Below, piece after piece: positions 1-8,005 of a stretch of 64,000 nt of DNA. A program made the translations under genes and the position numbers. Numbering within the stretch: the stretch's first letter is position 1; the number at the start of each line of letters is the position of its first letter. The notes under the pieces are model-generated. The model ran no database searches. It was given only the letters and a program-made list of their open reading frames with translations, and had not been told where the DNA came from. This stretch comes from Bog-473 sp963821755 (GTDB taxonomy: Bacteria; Actinomycetota; Acidimicrobiia; Acidimicrobiales; RAAP-2): the NCBI GenBank assembly GCA_963821755.1, contig CAWGEX010000002.1:682001-746000 (forward strand). The letters run 5' to 3'.

Positions 1-39
1 CGGCGACAGCCCCGACGGGCCGCGACGAGTTCGGCGCCC

Positions 40-153
40 TCAGTGACCCAGTGCGGTCTTGGTCGACTTCTTGTCGCGCTTCGCTTCCCGCTTCTCCTTG
101 AGTGACTTGCCGGGCTTCTTCCCCGCTGGCTTCTGTGGTGACTTTTCGGGCAT
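40..153 (-). CDS. small lysine-rich basic protein, hypothetical
   Basis: A 37-residue protein, almost entirely Lys, Arg, Glu, Ser and Pro, with repeated KKPGK / KEKREAKRDKK character. It has no membrane segment and no recognisable domain. The start is chosen because an ATG at 151-153 is preceded on the minus strand by GGAG with 5-nt spacing; the longer reading upstream of it has no such site and looks non-coding. Tiny proteins of this composition are common in actinobacteria and have no established role. A nucleic-acid-binding or disordered protein is possible from charge alone, but that is speculation. It is divergent from ahcY. Confidence 0.6.
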   Translation of the reverse strand: MPEKSPQKPAGKKPGKSLKEKREAKRDKKSTKTALGH

Positions 154-418
154 GTGGAACTCCTTTGTCTGCGGTGAGGATCCCATGCGTCCTGTCCTCA
201 GGGAGGCTCGGTCGAGGCGTCGAACCGGCACGGGGCGACGTGAGCCAAAACGGCCGTCCTGCCCAAGCGAGGCGACTCTCCCAAGGGGGTCGGGCCGAGT
301 GTACTGTGCCGGCCCCCGGATCAACGGCCGAAGCAGTCGAAGGCGTGCGGTTGCGCTCACCCCCGAGGCGGGAAATGGCGCAGGTCATGTCGGGTGTCCG
401 CCCCTCACCACCCTGCGG

Positions 419-448
419 TTCACGTCGGTCCGGTCAACGGCCTATTCT
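419..448 (+). promoter_or_regulatory. candidate promoter of ahcY
   Basis: TTCACG at 419-424 and TATTCT at 443-448 are separated by 18 nt and resemble a housekeeping -35/-10 pair. A transcript from here would start near 455 and carry about 110 nt of leader before ahcY. The upstream part of the 412-nt gap (154-418) shows nothing else I can assign. Confidence 0.45.
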
Positions 449-465
449 TGCGGTGGGTACACGGC

Positions 466-541
466 CTCCGACAGAGGTCGGAGCACGTGCGTTGCGCTAC
501 CGCCGTATGGCCCACCAAAGGCCTGCGCGCCCGCGCACGTG
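466..541 (+). promoter_or_regulatory. structured 5' leader of ahcY, possible cis-acting RNA
   Basis: Two adjacent helices fill the leader. The first is CTCCGAC (466-472) with GTCGGAG (477-483), a 4-nt loop. The second is CACGTGCG (484-491) with CGCACGTG (534-541), an 8-bp perfect stem. Inside the second lie GCGC/GCGC (494-497 with 525-528) and GGCC/GGCC (509-512 with 520-523). The ribosome-binding AAGGAG follows at 555-560, outside the stems. I could not match it to the SAH or SAM riboswitch consensus sequences I know, so a metabolite-sensing role is only a hypothesis from position. Confidence 0.4.
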
Positions 542-565
542 AAATCCAACCGAAAAGGAGTTGCC

Positions 566-2017
566 ATGCCTACCGACCCCACCGTGCTGCCGTTCAAGGT
601 GGCCGATCTATCCGCCGCCGAGTTCGGTCGCAAGGAGATCGTCCTGGCCGAACACGAGATGCCCGGCCTGATGGCCATGCGATCCGAATACGGCGACAGC
701 CAGCCCTTGGCCGGCGCCCGCATCACCGGGTCGCTGCACATGACCGTCCAGACGGCCGTGCTCATCGAGACACTGACGGCCATCGGCGCCCGGGTGCGCT
801 GGGCCAGTTGCAACATCTTCTCGACCCAGGATCATGCGGCCGCCGCCGTCGCCGTCGGCCCCCATGGGTCGGTCGAGAACCCGCAAGGCGTTCCGGTGTT
901 CGCCTGGAAGGGCGAATCGCTCGAGGAGTACTGGTGGTGCACCGAGCAGGCGCTGCTCTGGCCCGGTGAGGGCGGGCCGAACATGATTCTCGACGATGGC
1001 GGCGACGCCACCCTCCTGGTTCACAAGGGCGTCGAGTTCGAGAAGGCGGGGTCGGTGCCCGATCCGTCCACGGCGGAGTCCGAGGAATTCCAATTCGTCC
1101 TGGCCCTCCTCGGGCGCAGCCTGGCCGAAGACCCGCAGCGCTGGACCTCCATCGCCAATGAGATCAGAGGCGTCACCGAAGAGACGACCACCGGAGTCCA
1201 CCGCCTGGTCGACATGGCGAAGAAGGGCGAGTTGCTCTTCCCCGCCATCAATGTGAACGACTCGGTGACCAAGTCGAAGTTCGACAACAAGTACGGCTGC
1301 CGGCACTCACTCATCGACGGCATCAACCGGGCCACCGACGTGCTCATCGGCGGCAAGGTGGCCGTGGTCTGCGGCTTCGGCGATGTCGGCAAGGGTTGTG
1401 CCCAGTCGCTCAGCGGGCAAGGAGCCCGGGTGGTGGTCACCGAGGTCGATCCCATTTGCGCCCTCCAAGCCGCCATGGAGGGCTACCAGGTGACCACCCT
1501 GGAGGACATCCTGCCCATCGCCGACATCGTCATCACCACGACGGGGAACAAGGACATCATCACGGCCCAGCACATGGCCGGCATGAAGCATCAGGCCATC
1601 GTGGGCAACATCGGTCACTTCGACAACGAGATCGACATGGCCGGAGTGGCCAAGATCCCCGGTATCGAGCGGGTCAACATCAAGCCCCAGGTGGACAAGT
1701 GGGTCTTCCCCGACGGGCACGCGGTGATCGTGCTCTCCGAGGGCCGCCTGCTCAACCTGGGCAACGCCACCGGGCATCCGAGCTTCGTGATGTCGAACTC
1801 GTTCACCAACCAGACCATGGCGCAGCTCGAGTTGTTCAACCAGACCGGGCAGTACGTCAACGAGGTCTACGTCCTCCCCAAGCACCTGGACGAGAAAGTG
1901 GCCCGACTGCACCTGAGTGCTCTCGGGGTGAAGCTCACCGTCCTCAGCCAGGAGCAGGCCGACTACATCGGCGTGCCGGTCGAGGGCCCTTTCAAGCCCG
2001 ACACCTACCGCTACTAA
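566..2017 (+). CDS. ahcY: S-adenosylhomocysteinase (adenosylhomocysteine hydrolase)
   Basis: Cytosolic NAD-dependent enzyme that splits S-adenosylhomocysteine into homocysteine and adenosine, relieving product inhibition of methyltransferases. The 483-residue length fits the actinobacterial form. Visible family marks are the N-terminal HMTVQTAVLIETL segment, NVNDSVTKSKFDNKYGC (substrate and catalytic lysine region), the Rossmann loop CGFGDVGKGCAQ, the HPSFVMSNSF segment, and the C-terminal PFKPDTYRY, whose Lys/Tyr reach the NAD of the neighbouring subunit in the tetramer. The ATG is chosen for AAGGAG five bases upstream and because homologues begin here; the frame stays open far upstream without coding character. 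Its stop overlaps the convergent anti-sigma gene by 4 nt. Confidence 0.97.
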   Translation: MPTDPTVLPFKVADLSAAEFGRKEIVLAEHEMPGLMAMRSEYGDSQPLAGARITGSLHMTVQTAVLIETLTAIGARVRWASCNIFSTQDHAAAAVAVGPHGSVENPQGVPVFAWKGESLEEYWWCTEQALLWPGEGGPNMILDDGGDATLLVHKGVEFEKAGSVPDPSTAESEEFQFVLALLGRSLAEDPQRWTSIANEIRGVTEETTTGVHRLVDMAKKGELLFPAINVNDSVTKSKFDNKYGCRHSLIDGINRATDVLIGGKVAVVCGFGDVGKGCAQSLSGQGARVVVTEVDPICALQAAMEGYQVTTLEDILPIADIVITTTGNKDIITAQHMAGMKHQAIVGNIGHFDNEIDMAGVAKIPGIERVNIKPQVDKWVFPDGHAVIVLSEGRLLNLGNATGHPSFVMSNSFTNQTMAQLELFNQTGQYVNEVYVLPKHLDEKVARLHLSALGVKLTVLSQEQADYIGVPVEGPFKPDTYRY

Positions 2018-2724
2018 ATCGAGGAGTGGGAGCCCAAGGTGGCGGTGGCGATCACCGTCCCCTTGGGCGACACCACCTGGGCCCGATGCACGTCACCGGG
2101 AGACACCGGAAGCGGCGCTCCCCAGGCGCCGTAGCCCTGCTTGACGGTGAACGTACCCACCGTGTGGGTCACGCCATCGTCGGTCACCACCTGGCAGGTC
2201 ACCTCGCCCTGGATCGACGCATCAGCCAAGGTCATGTTCATCCAGGGATTGGCCCCGCCCGAGGTCGAGACCCGTCCGACGGCGCGCCCATCCTCCCGCA
2301 AGACGGCCGTGGTCACGATCGCCCCGGGCGTGGGCGTGCCCACCGCGGCAGGGGCGTGCCCGGTCGGCGACGATGACAGCGCCCAACCGGCGGCCAGCCC
2401 GGTGAAGAGCACCACCACGGCGGCCGCCGAGGCCAGGAACCAGGAACGGACGCGGCGGCGGATGGGCGTCGGAATGTCGTCCGAGACCCCCATGCGGCTG
2501 AACAGACGAACCTCGAACCCCACCGGGGGCTCGAGCTCGGGGGCCACCCGCACCACGGCGTCGGCGGCCCGGGCCAACTGTTCGAGCTCGTCGGCGCAGG
2601 GCGAGCACGATTCGGTGTGGGCCAGGGCGACGACGCGGTCGCGCCCGGTCAGGACGCCCAGCGCCAATTCGGGCAAGGCGGGCGAGATCTCTGCGCACGA
2701 CGAGCCGGCGTGTTCAGGGGTCAT
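2014..2724 (-). CDS. membrane-anchored anti-sigma factor (zinc-finger type)
   Basis: 236 residues. The N-terminal cytoplasmic part (about 1-90) carries an H-x3-C-x2-C element (HTESCSPC, near residue 36), the zinc-binding anti-sigma signature. One membrane helix follows at about 93-115, then an exported C-terminal domain of about 120 residues, Gly/Thr/Val-rich, resembling the outer part of RskA-type regulators. It starts inside the stop of the ECF sigma gene (ATGA overlap at 2721-2724), the usual arrangement for a sigma and its inhibitor, so it probably holds that sigma factor at the membrane until a signal triggers release. The inducing signal is not visible. Confidence 0.85.
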   Translation of the reverse strand: MTPEHAGSSCAEISPALPELALGVLTGRDRVVALAHTESCSPCADELEQLARAADAVVRVAPELEPPVGFEVRLFSRMGVSDDIPTPIRRRVRSWFLASAAAVVVLFTGLAAGWALSSSPTGHAPAAVGTPTPGAIVTTAVLREDGRAVGRVSTSGGANPWMNMTLADASIQGEVTCQVVTDDGVTHTVGTFTVKQGYGAWGAPLPVSPGDVHRAQVVSPKGTVIATATLGSHSSI

Positions 2725-3311
2725 CGTCCTTCCCCTCCTTCCTGGGCCACTTCGACCGCGGTCCGCAGGCGCCGCAGGCCGGTACGTATGCGTGTCTTCG
2801 CCGTCCCGAGGGGAATGTCCTCGAGCTCGCTGATCTCCAGGGCCGTCCGGCCGTAGACCGAGGCCAGGACGACGGCCCGCCGCTGCTCGTCAGGCAGGAC
2901 GGTCAGGGCATGCTGCACCAGCTGGCGCACGTCACCCCGCAGGACGGCGTCCTCGGGGTTGTGCTCCAGGCTCACCTGTGCCGTGGCGGCGAAGTCGTCG
3001 GGGTCAGTCGGGACGGCCCGGCGCAGTCGCAGGGCGTCAATGGTCAGGTTCCGGGTGATGGTCAGGACCCACGACGTCACCGAGCCCCGGCGAGGATCGA
3101 AGACCGGTGCGTGACGCCACACCCTGATCAGGGCTTCTTGGGCCACTTCTTCGGCCACACCGACATCTCCCGTCATGGCGTGGGCCAGCCCGAAGACCCG
3201 GCGCTGGTAGCGGCGCACGAACGTCACGGCAGCATCCTGATCACCCACCGCCATTCCGGCCAGCAGGGCCTCGTCTGACAATCCGATCCCGGACACGCTC
3301 AATTCTCCCAT
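2721..3311 (-). CDS. ECF-type RNA polymerase sigma factor
   Basis: About 196 residues from the chosen start. Region 2 spans about residues 15-95 (FVRRYQRRVFGLAHAMTG, EEVAQEALIRVWRHAP, then SWVLTITRNLTIDALR). Region 4 is at about 130-185, with a helix-turn-helix TALEISELEDIPLGTAKTRI. It directs polymerase to a stress or envelope regulon and is cotranscribed with the downstream anti-sigma factor (4-nt overlap). The ATG at 3311 gives the normal family length; a longer reading from 3380 adds 23 residues with no sigma character. No strong ribosome site marks either. SigK/RskA-like pairing is a fair comparison, not a firm orthology. Confidence 0.9.
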   Translation of the reverse strand: MGELSVSGIGLSDEALLAGMAVGDQDAAVTFVRRYQRRVFGLAHAMTGDVGVAEEVAQEALIRVWRHAPVFDPRRGSVTSWVLTITRNLTIDALRLRRAVPTDPDDFAATAQVSLEHNPEDAVLRGDVRQLVQHALTVLPDEQRRAVVLASVYGRTALEISELEDIPLGTAKTRIRTGLRRLRTAVEVAQEGGEGR

Positions 3312-3563
3312 CACAAGTACTACGGCGGGCGGCACCCGAAGGATTCCTTCGGGGACGACCCCAATCCCCTGGGGGCTCATCCCCGTAATTCAGACAACAT
3401 GGAACGGATGGAACGCCAGGAGCGGCACGAAGCGCAGGCACGGCAGGCACGACCGACGGCGACTTCCGCCCGGACTTCCCGCTCCGGACGGTGGGCGTGA
3501 ACCTCGCCATCCTCAATTTCCTCGAATTACGGGCCTCGCCGGGCCCCCACGCCCCTCAAGGTC

Positions 3564-3980
3564 GTGGCCACGGTGGCGTTCGTGGCCGGCGGCCTCCTCC
3601 TGGTGTGGTCCGGCTATATCCATTTCCACCTGTGGCGGGAGGAGTACCGGCATATTCCGACCATCGGTCCCCTCTTCCTGTTCCAATCGATCGCCGGCCT
3701 GGTACTCGGCCTCCTGGTGATCGCCCTGCGCCGGGTGTGGACCGCCATCGTGGGCCTGGGCTTCGCCGCAGCCACGTTGGTCGGCTTCTTCATCTCGGTC
3801 GAGCACGGGCTCTTCGGCTTCCAGGATTCGAGTTCCGCCCCATTTGCCCATGAGGCCCTCATCATTGAGATCTGCACCATCGTGGTGCTCATGATCGCCG
3901 GAGCACTGTGCTTCGCCGCATCGCCGCCCTCGACCACCGCCGGAACGACCCCTCCGGCCAGAGAGTCGACGGACGCATAG
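3564..3980 (+). CDS. four-helix integral membrane protein, unknown function
   Basis: 138 residues with four hydrophobic segments at about 3-22, 33-55, 60-82 and 96-118, and a short hydrophilic Pro/Thr/Ser tail. The first loop contains HFHLWREEYRHIP, a His-rich stretch that could lie near a membrane face. The frame has no ATG upstream. GTG at 3564 is used, but GTG at 3573 is equally possible and has a better-spaced AAGG (3558-3561). Small four-helix proteins of this kind are common next to actinobacterial metabolic genes; I recognise no named family. It stands alone between the sigma gene and the 4033-4071 repeat. Confidence 0.6.
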   Translation: MATVAFVAGGLLLVWSGYIHFHLWREEYRHIPTIGPLFLFQSIAGLVLGLLVIALRRVWTAIVGLGFAAATLVGFFISVEHGLFGFQDSSSAPFAHEALIIEICTIVVLMIAGALCFAASPPSTTAGTTPPARESTDA

Positions 3981-4032
3981 CTGGCCGGGTCTGCGCCTTC
4001 TCCTCCCAGCAGGGGCGCGGGCCCGGCTCAGT

Positions 4033-4071
4033 TCGTCAGCGCGCATCGTCAGCGCGCATCGTCAGCGCGCA
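4033..4071. repeat. 13-bp tandem repeat, three exact copies
   Basis: The unit TCGTCAGCGCGCA occurs three times head to tail between the stop of the membrane protein and the stop of the PIG-L deacetylase. It has no coding role. Such an array may arise by slippage; copy number could vary between strains. Confidence 0.9.
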
Positions 4072-4080
4072 GGCGGCGAG

Positions 4081-4902
4081 TCAGCGCAGGCCGGCGAAAA
4101 GGTCCTCTTCGGGTGTGGGGGCGTTCGTCGTATCGAAGACCCGGACGAAGACCTCGGTGCCCATGACCGTGCCGAAGAGATCCTCCCCCATCTCCAAGAA
4201 GAAGATGTTGTCGCTCTGGCTGGCGTGGGCCGCCAGCGAGGCGAACTTGCGGGACACGACCGAGGAACAGTCGATGGCGGTGGTGATGAGCTCGTCCGGC
4301 GTGCCGAATTCGGGATTCTCTTCGGCTGAGATCGGGCTCTCGATCCCTGCCTCGGCCAGTGTCTCGGCAAAGCCGCGGATCATCGATCGGGGGATGGCGG
4401 TGTAGTAGAGCTTGTCGGGGATGCCGCATTCGGCCATGGCGGCGTGGGTGATCCGGTTGGCCTGAATGTGGTCGGGATGGCCGTAGAAGCCGTTGGCGTC
4501 ATAGGTGACCACGACCTGGGGCCGGTACTGCTCCATGAGCCCGGCCAGGCGATGGCCGGCCACCTCGACCGGAGTCTGCCAGAACGAGTCGGGCGCGTCG
4601 TTCTGGGGCCACCCCTCCATGCCCGAGTCGTGATAGCCCAGCAATTCCAGGTCCGAGACACCGAGGATCCGGCAACTGGCCTCGAGTTCGGCGCGGCGCA
4701 GGGGGACGAGCGTGCGCTCGTCGTGCGCCGGGTCCTCCGGCTTGATCCCTCCCGGGCCGTCGCCCAACTCGCCGTTGGTGCAGGTGACCAGCACGGTGCG
4801 GATGCCTTCGTCGGAGTACCGCGCCAGGATCCCTCCGGTGCCGGTGGCTTCGTCGTCGGGATGGGCGTGCACGGCCATGAGGGTGAGGGGTCGATCGGTC
4901 AC
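4081..4902 (-). CDS. PIG-L/LmbE family deacetylase, MshB/Mca-like
   Basis: 273 residues of the zinc-dependent N-acetylglucosaminylinositol deacetylase fold. The N-terminal AHPDDEATG motif supplies the first His/Asp zinc ligands and HPDHIQANR supplies the second. In actinobacteria this family includes MshB (mycothiol synthesis) and Mca (mycothiol S-conjugate amidase). The segment TYDANGFYGHPDH and the PRSM that follows look more MshB-like, but the sequence alone does not decide. The GTG start at 4902 is set by TACGCT (minus strand, 4910-4915) lying 7 nt upstream, the leaderless pattern seen across this window. It follows the DUF6817 gene on the same strand after a 71-nt gap. Confidence 0.85.
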   Translation of the reverse strand: MTDRPLTLMAVHAHPDDEATGTGGILARYSDEGIRTVLVTCTNGELGDGPGGIKPEDPAHDERTLVPLRRAELEASCRILGVSDLELLGYHDSGMEGWPQNDAPDSFWQTPVEVAGHRLAGLMEQYRPQVVVTYDANGFYGHPDHIQANRITHAAMAECGIPDKLYYTAIPRSMIRGFAETLAEAGIESPISAEENPEFGTPDELITTAIDCSSVVSRKFASLAAHASQSDNIFFLEMGEDLFGTVMGTEVFVRVFDTTNAPTPEEDLFAGLR

Positions 4903-4973
4903 TCGCAGCAGCGTATGGGAGACGGCGCCGTACCCGAACCGGGTCGGCCTGGTTCGGCCCGGTCCGGCCCGGT

Positions 4974-5552
4974 TCAGACGTCGATCGCCAAGAGGGCGGC
5001 GGCCCCGGCGAAGAACCCCGGGCTGGCCCAGCGACGGGTACGACGGCAGAAATCGGCCAACCAGGTCCACTCGGCCGGGCCGCCGGGAGAGGTGGCGGCC
5101 AACTCGGCCTCGTTGGCGTAAGTCAGGTCCACGAAGTGCGTCACCTGCTCGGCGCTCGGGCTGAACTCGATCCCCTCGAAACGATCGCGGAATCGCAGGT
5201 CGGCCAGCGTGGTGTCGGGCGCTTCGAGCTGCGGGTAGAAGTTGTCGCGGTCACAGGAGTCGTAGAAGTAGACCAGCCCTTCGGCCTGGGGCCCGATGGC
5301 GCCGGCCAGGACCGAGCGGTCGGCCAACTCGAGCAAGTGGGGCTCGAAACCATGGGTGCCGTAGGTGGCGTGGCCGAGCGCGGTCAGGGCCAGCAGGTCG
5401 GAGCCGCCCCAGGCCCGGACCAGTTCCTCCACCCCGCACAGGTGGGTGAGCAGATCGCCGAACAGATGGGGTGTGGTGTCGGCCTCGTGGCGGCGCAAGA
5501 AGGCCAGCGCGGTCGCGCGCTGGTCCGCCGACTCCGCCCCCACCGCCGTCAC
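4974..5552 (-). CDS. DUF6817-type protein
   Basis: 192 residues. The N-terminal half shows conserved blocks typical of DUF6817: HLFGDLLTHLCGVEELVRAWG, then ALGHATYGTHGF, with His/Asp positions (HLFGD, GHATYGTHGF, FYDSCDRD) that could bind a metal much as HD-like folds do; that reading is inference. The C-terminal half (about 120-190) is less conserved and ends in a short helical stretch. The GTG start overlaps the stop of the upstream F420 oxidoreductase by 4 nt, so the two are probably translationally coupled. The family has no experimentally fixed role that I know. Confidence 0.65.
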   Translation of the reverse strand: MTAVGAESADQRATALAFLRRHEADTTPHLFGDLLTHLCGVEELVRAWGGSDLLALTALGHATYGTHGFEPHLLELADRSVLAGAIGPQAEGLVYFYDSCDRDNFYPQLEAPDTTLADLRFRDRFEGIEFSPSAEQVTHFVDLTYANEAELAATSPGGPAEWTWLADFCRRTRRWASPGFFAGAAALLAIDV

Positions 5553-6442
5553 GTCTGCAGCCCGCCCACCGCGGCCGCCAGAGGTTCGAGTTCAGCGCGC
5601 CATTCGGCGGGCGGCGCCAGGGGCCGGACGACGAACTTGGAGAACCCCACGTCCAGGAAAGCCTCGATGAGCGCACGCAACCCGTCGAGCCCCACCGGGA
5701 TGATCTCCTCCAGCGGTCGGCCCCGAGCCCGGCGCGCCAACGCGCCGATCGGCGCCGCCGACAGGTCAGTGCCCGGAGGGGCGTAGGCCAGGCTGACCCC
5801 GAAGTGTTCGGGGCTGATGGCCCGACCGTGCTCCGCTGCCACCCGGTCGATCACCACCTTGGCCGACGCGGCGTCGCCGGGCGTGCAAAAGGCCGGGAGA
5901 TACCCGTCGCCGATCCGGCCGCAACGCTCCAGCGCGGCGGCCACATTGCCGCCCAGCCACACGTCGAACGGGTCTTGCACCGGGCGGGGCGAGACGGTCA
6001 CGTCGGTGAACGAGCCGACCGGTCCCTCATGACTGACCGCCTCACCGGACCAGAGGCGGCGCAACACCGGGAGGGCCTCATCCATCAGCCTCCCCCGCTC
6101 CGCCGACGGAATCCCGATCGCACTGCGTTCCCCACCGATGGACAGGCCCGGCACGAAGGTCAACAGGAAGCGACCGCCCGAGAGCAGGTCGAGGGTGGCC
6201 ACCGCCTTGGCCAACCGCACCAGATTCCGGCCGGGCAGGAGCATGGTGGTGCCGATCTTCAGTCCGGGGCAGGACCCCGAGACCCAGGCCAGTCCGACCA
6301 AGGGGTCCGGGCCCGGACGCGACAACACCTCGGGCAACCACAGGGAGTCGAATCCGCACTCGGAGACGGCGCGCCCCAACGCCGACATCGCCGCGGGCGC
6401 CAGGTCCTGGCCCCCCGCACTGACACCGATTCGGATCTTCAT
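5549..6442 (-). CDS. F420-dependent LLM-class oxidoreductase (Rv3079c-like)
   Basis: 297 residues with the luciferase-like TIM-barrel pattern: KIRIGVSAGG at the first strand, FDSLWLPEVLSRPGPDP, then VATLDLLSGGRFLLTFVPG and the substrate-loop element SPRPVQDPFDVWLGG. Members use reduced F420 or FMN to act on small carbonyl or unsaturated substrates; specificity cannot be read from sequence. It resembles the TIGR03854 (Rv3079c) subgroup. AAGGGA lies seven bases before the ATG. It sits between threonine aldolase (9-nt gap upstream) and the DUF6817 gene (4-nt overlap downstream), suggesting one minus-strand operon. Confidence 0.85.
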   Translation of the reverse strand: MKIRIGVSAGGQDLAPAAMSALGRAVSECGFDSLWLPEVLSRPGPDPLVGLAWVSGSCPGLKIGTTMLLPGRNLVRLAKAVATLDLLSGGRFLLTFVPGLSIGGERSAIGIPSAERGRLMDEALPVLRRLWSGEAVSHEGPVGSFTDVTVSPRPVQDPFDVWLGGNVAAALERCGRIGDGYLPAFCTPGDAASAKVVIDRVAAEHGRAISPEHFGVSLAYAPPGTDLSAAPIGALARRARGRPLEEIIPVGLDGLRALIEAFLDVGFSKFVVRPLAPPAEWRAELEPLAAAVGGLQT

Positions 6443-6451
6443 GGTTTCCCT

Positions 6452-7471
6452 TCAGGTCGGCGCGCTGGCCAGCGCGCCGACCGCTCGCTCGATTCCGGCA
6501 TCGTCGACGTCGTGGTGCGTGACCAGTCGGACCACGTTCGGCGCGATGGTGCCGGCCATGACGCCGTTGCCCTCCAGATGGGCCAGCAACGAGCCCGGCT
6601 CGGGGTGCGGAAAGGTCACGATGTTCGTGCGCACCGAGTCGGGGTCGAGACCGCAGTCCGGCCACCGCCCGGCCACCGCATCGGCCAACCGGGCCGCCCG
6701 CGCGTGGTCATCGGCCAGGCAATCGACCATCTGGCTCAGCGCCACCAGGCCGGGTGCGGCCAGGACACCGGCCTGGCGCATGCCGCCGCCCAGGCGTTTG
6801 CGCTCGAGCCGACCCCGGGTCATCACCTCGGTCGACCCCGCCAGCAGCGAGCCCACCGGGGCGCACAGGCCCTTGGAGAGACAGCACATCACGGTGGTGG
6901 CCGGAGCCGCCCAGTCCGAGACCGGTATCCCGGTGGCCACTTCGGCGTTGAAGAGGCGGGCGCCGTCGAGGTGGACGGGGAGGTCCCCGGCCGCGGCGAT
7001 CACCGCCCCCAACCGCTCCATCGACCATGGGGCCCCCGAGGCCGCCATGTGGGTGTTCTCCAGGCAGACGAGCGAGACGGCGGGCTGATGGTACGCCGAC
7101 GCCGCGCGCGCCCACGTGACCGCGTCGGGCGCGATCATCCCGTCGGCGTCATCCACGGTGTGGAACTGCACACCCGCATTGCGCGCCGCCGCGCCGTACT
7201 CGTAGGCCACCAGGTGATGGCGCGCCCCGGCCACCACGGCGGTTCCGGACGTGGCCAGGAGCCGCACGGCGATCTGGTTGGCCATGGTGCCCGACGGGAC
7301 GAAGAGCGCAGCCGGCTTGCCGATGCGTTGGGCGAACGCCTCCTCCAGCGCGCGCACTGTGGGATCTTCCCCGTAGTCGTCGTCCCCCACCTCGGCGTCG
7401 GCCATGGCGCGCCGCATGGTCGGTGTCGGTCGGGTGACCGTGTCGCTGCGCAGATCGACCAGGCCGGACAC
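6452..7471 (-). CDS. ltaE: low-specificity L-threonine aldolase
   Basis: PLP enzyme of fold type I that cleaves L-threonine or L-allo-threonine to glycine and acetaldehyde. The 339 residues show the family start DLRSDTVTRPT, GDDDYGEDPTV, the cofactor-ring segment FVPSGTMANQ, the HLDGARLFN aspartate that contacts the pyridine nitrogen, and the Schiff-base lysine in CLSKGLCAPVGS. The GTG start at 7471 has TAGGGT (minus strand, 7478-7483) six bases upstream, matching the leaderless promoters of the window. It is divergent from the thioesterase at 7509 and heads the minus-strand metabolic run. Confidence 0.93.
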   Translation of the reverse strand: MSGLVDLRSDTVTRPTPTMRRAMADAEVGDDDYGEDPTVRALEEAFAQRIGKPAALFVPSGTMANQIAVRLLATSGTAVVAGARHHLVAYEYGAAARNAGVQFHTVDDADGMIAPDAVTWARAASAYHQPAVSLVCLENTHMAASGAPWSMERLGAVIAAAGDLPVHLDGARLFNAEVATGIPVSDWAAPATTVMCCLSKGLCAPVGSLLAGSTEVMTRGRLERKRLGGGMRQAGVLAAPGLVALSQMVDCLADDHARAARLADAVAGRWPDCGLDPDSVRTNIVTFPHPEPGSLLAHLEGNGVMAGTIAPNVVRLVTHHDVDDAGIERAVGALASAPT

Positions 7472-7508
7472 GCGTTCACCCTAACGGGGGCACCGGTAAC
7501 ATCCCGCC

Positions 7509-7961
7509 GTGTCCCCTGCTCCCCCCGCACCGGATGATCGGCGGCCGTTCCCGAGTGGTCGTCACGACATTCACGAGCTCCTCGACGTCGAGGTGCTCGA
7601 AGCCGAGCCGACCCGGGTCGTCCTCCGACTGCCGGTGACCTGGAAGGTCCACCAGCCCTACGGGATCCTCCACGGCGGGGTCTCGGCGCTGTTGGCCGAG
7701 TCCGCCGCCAGCCTGGGTGGGTCGCTGGCCGCCGGACCCGATCGCCAGGTGGTGGGCATCGAGATCAACGCCAGCCATCTGCGCTCGCTGCGCGACGGGC
7801 ACCTCACCGCCACCGCCACCCCGCTGAGGGCCGGGCGGACCGTCCAGGTCTGGTCCATCAGCCTGACCGACGATGAGCAACGGGTCATCTGCCAAGCCCG
7901 CTGCACCTTGGCTGTCCTGGGTGCTCCGGGCGGCGCCCAGGGCGCCGTCGCCGGGTCGTGA
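7509..7961 (+). CDS. PaaI/MenI-type hotdog-fold acyl-CoA thioesterase
   Basis: 150 residues with the single hotdog domain. The diagnostic helix motif is YGILHGGVSALLAESAAS, where HGG and the following Glu form the catalytic and acyl-binding region in phenylacetyl-CoA and DHNA-CoA thioesterases. The second half contains the strands VVGIEINASHLRSLRDGHL. It hydrolyses an acyl- or aryl-CoA; the substrate is not determined. The GTG start has TAACAT at 7497-7502 six bases upstream, so translation probably begins at the first transcript base. It is divergent from ltaE. Confidence 0.85.
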   Translation: MSPAPPAPDDRRPFPSGRHDIHELLDVEVLEAEPTRVVLRLPVTWKVHQPYGILHGGVSALLAESAASLGGSLAAGPDRQVVGIEINASHLRSLRDGHLTATATPLRAGRTVQVWSISLTDDEQRVICQARCTLAVLGAPGGAQGAVAGS

Positions 7962-8005
7962 TGGCCCAAGTGGGCAGCACCACGCCCGATGCGTAACATG
8001 TCGGT

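Noticed and set aside
466..541. Known SAH, SAM-I or SAM-IV riboswitch before ahcY
   Set aside because: The conserved binding-core sequences do not line up; only the presence of stems agrees.
3241..3516. Minus-strand 91-residue frame upstream of the ECF sigma gene
   Set aside because: Low-complexity Arg/Pro/Gly content, no start signal, and it overlaps the sigma gene start out of frame.
5471..7537. Long plus-strand open frame (688 residues) opposite the aldolase and oxidoreductase genes
   Set aside because: It is antisense to well-conserved enzymes; its translation is Arg/Gly/His/Pro-rich and family-less, as expected from GC-rich shadows.
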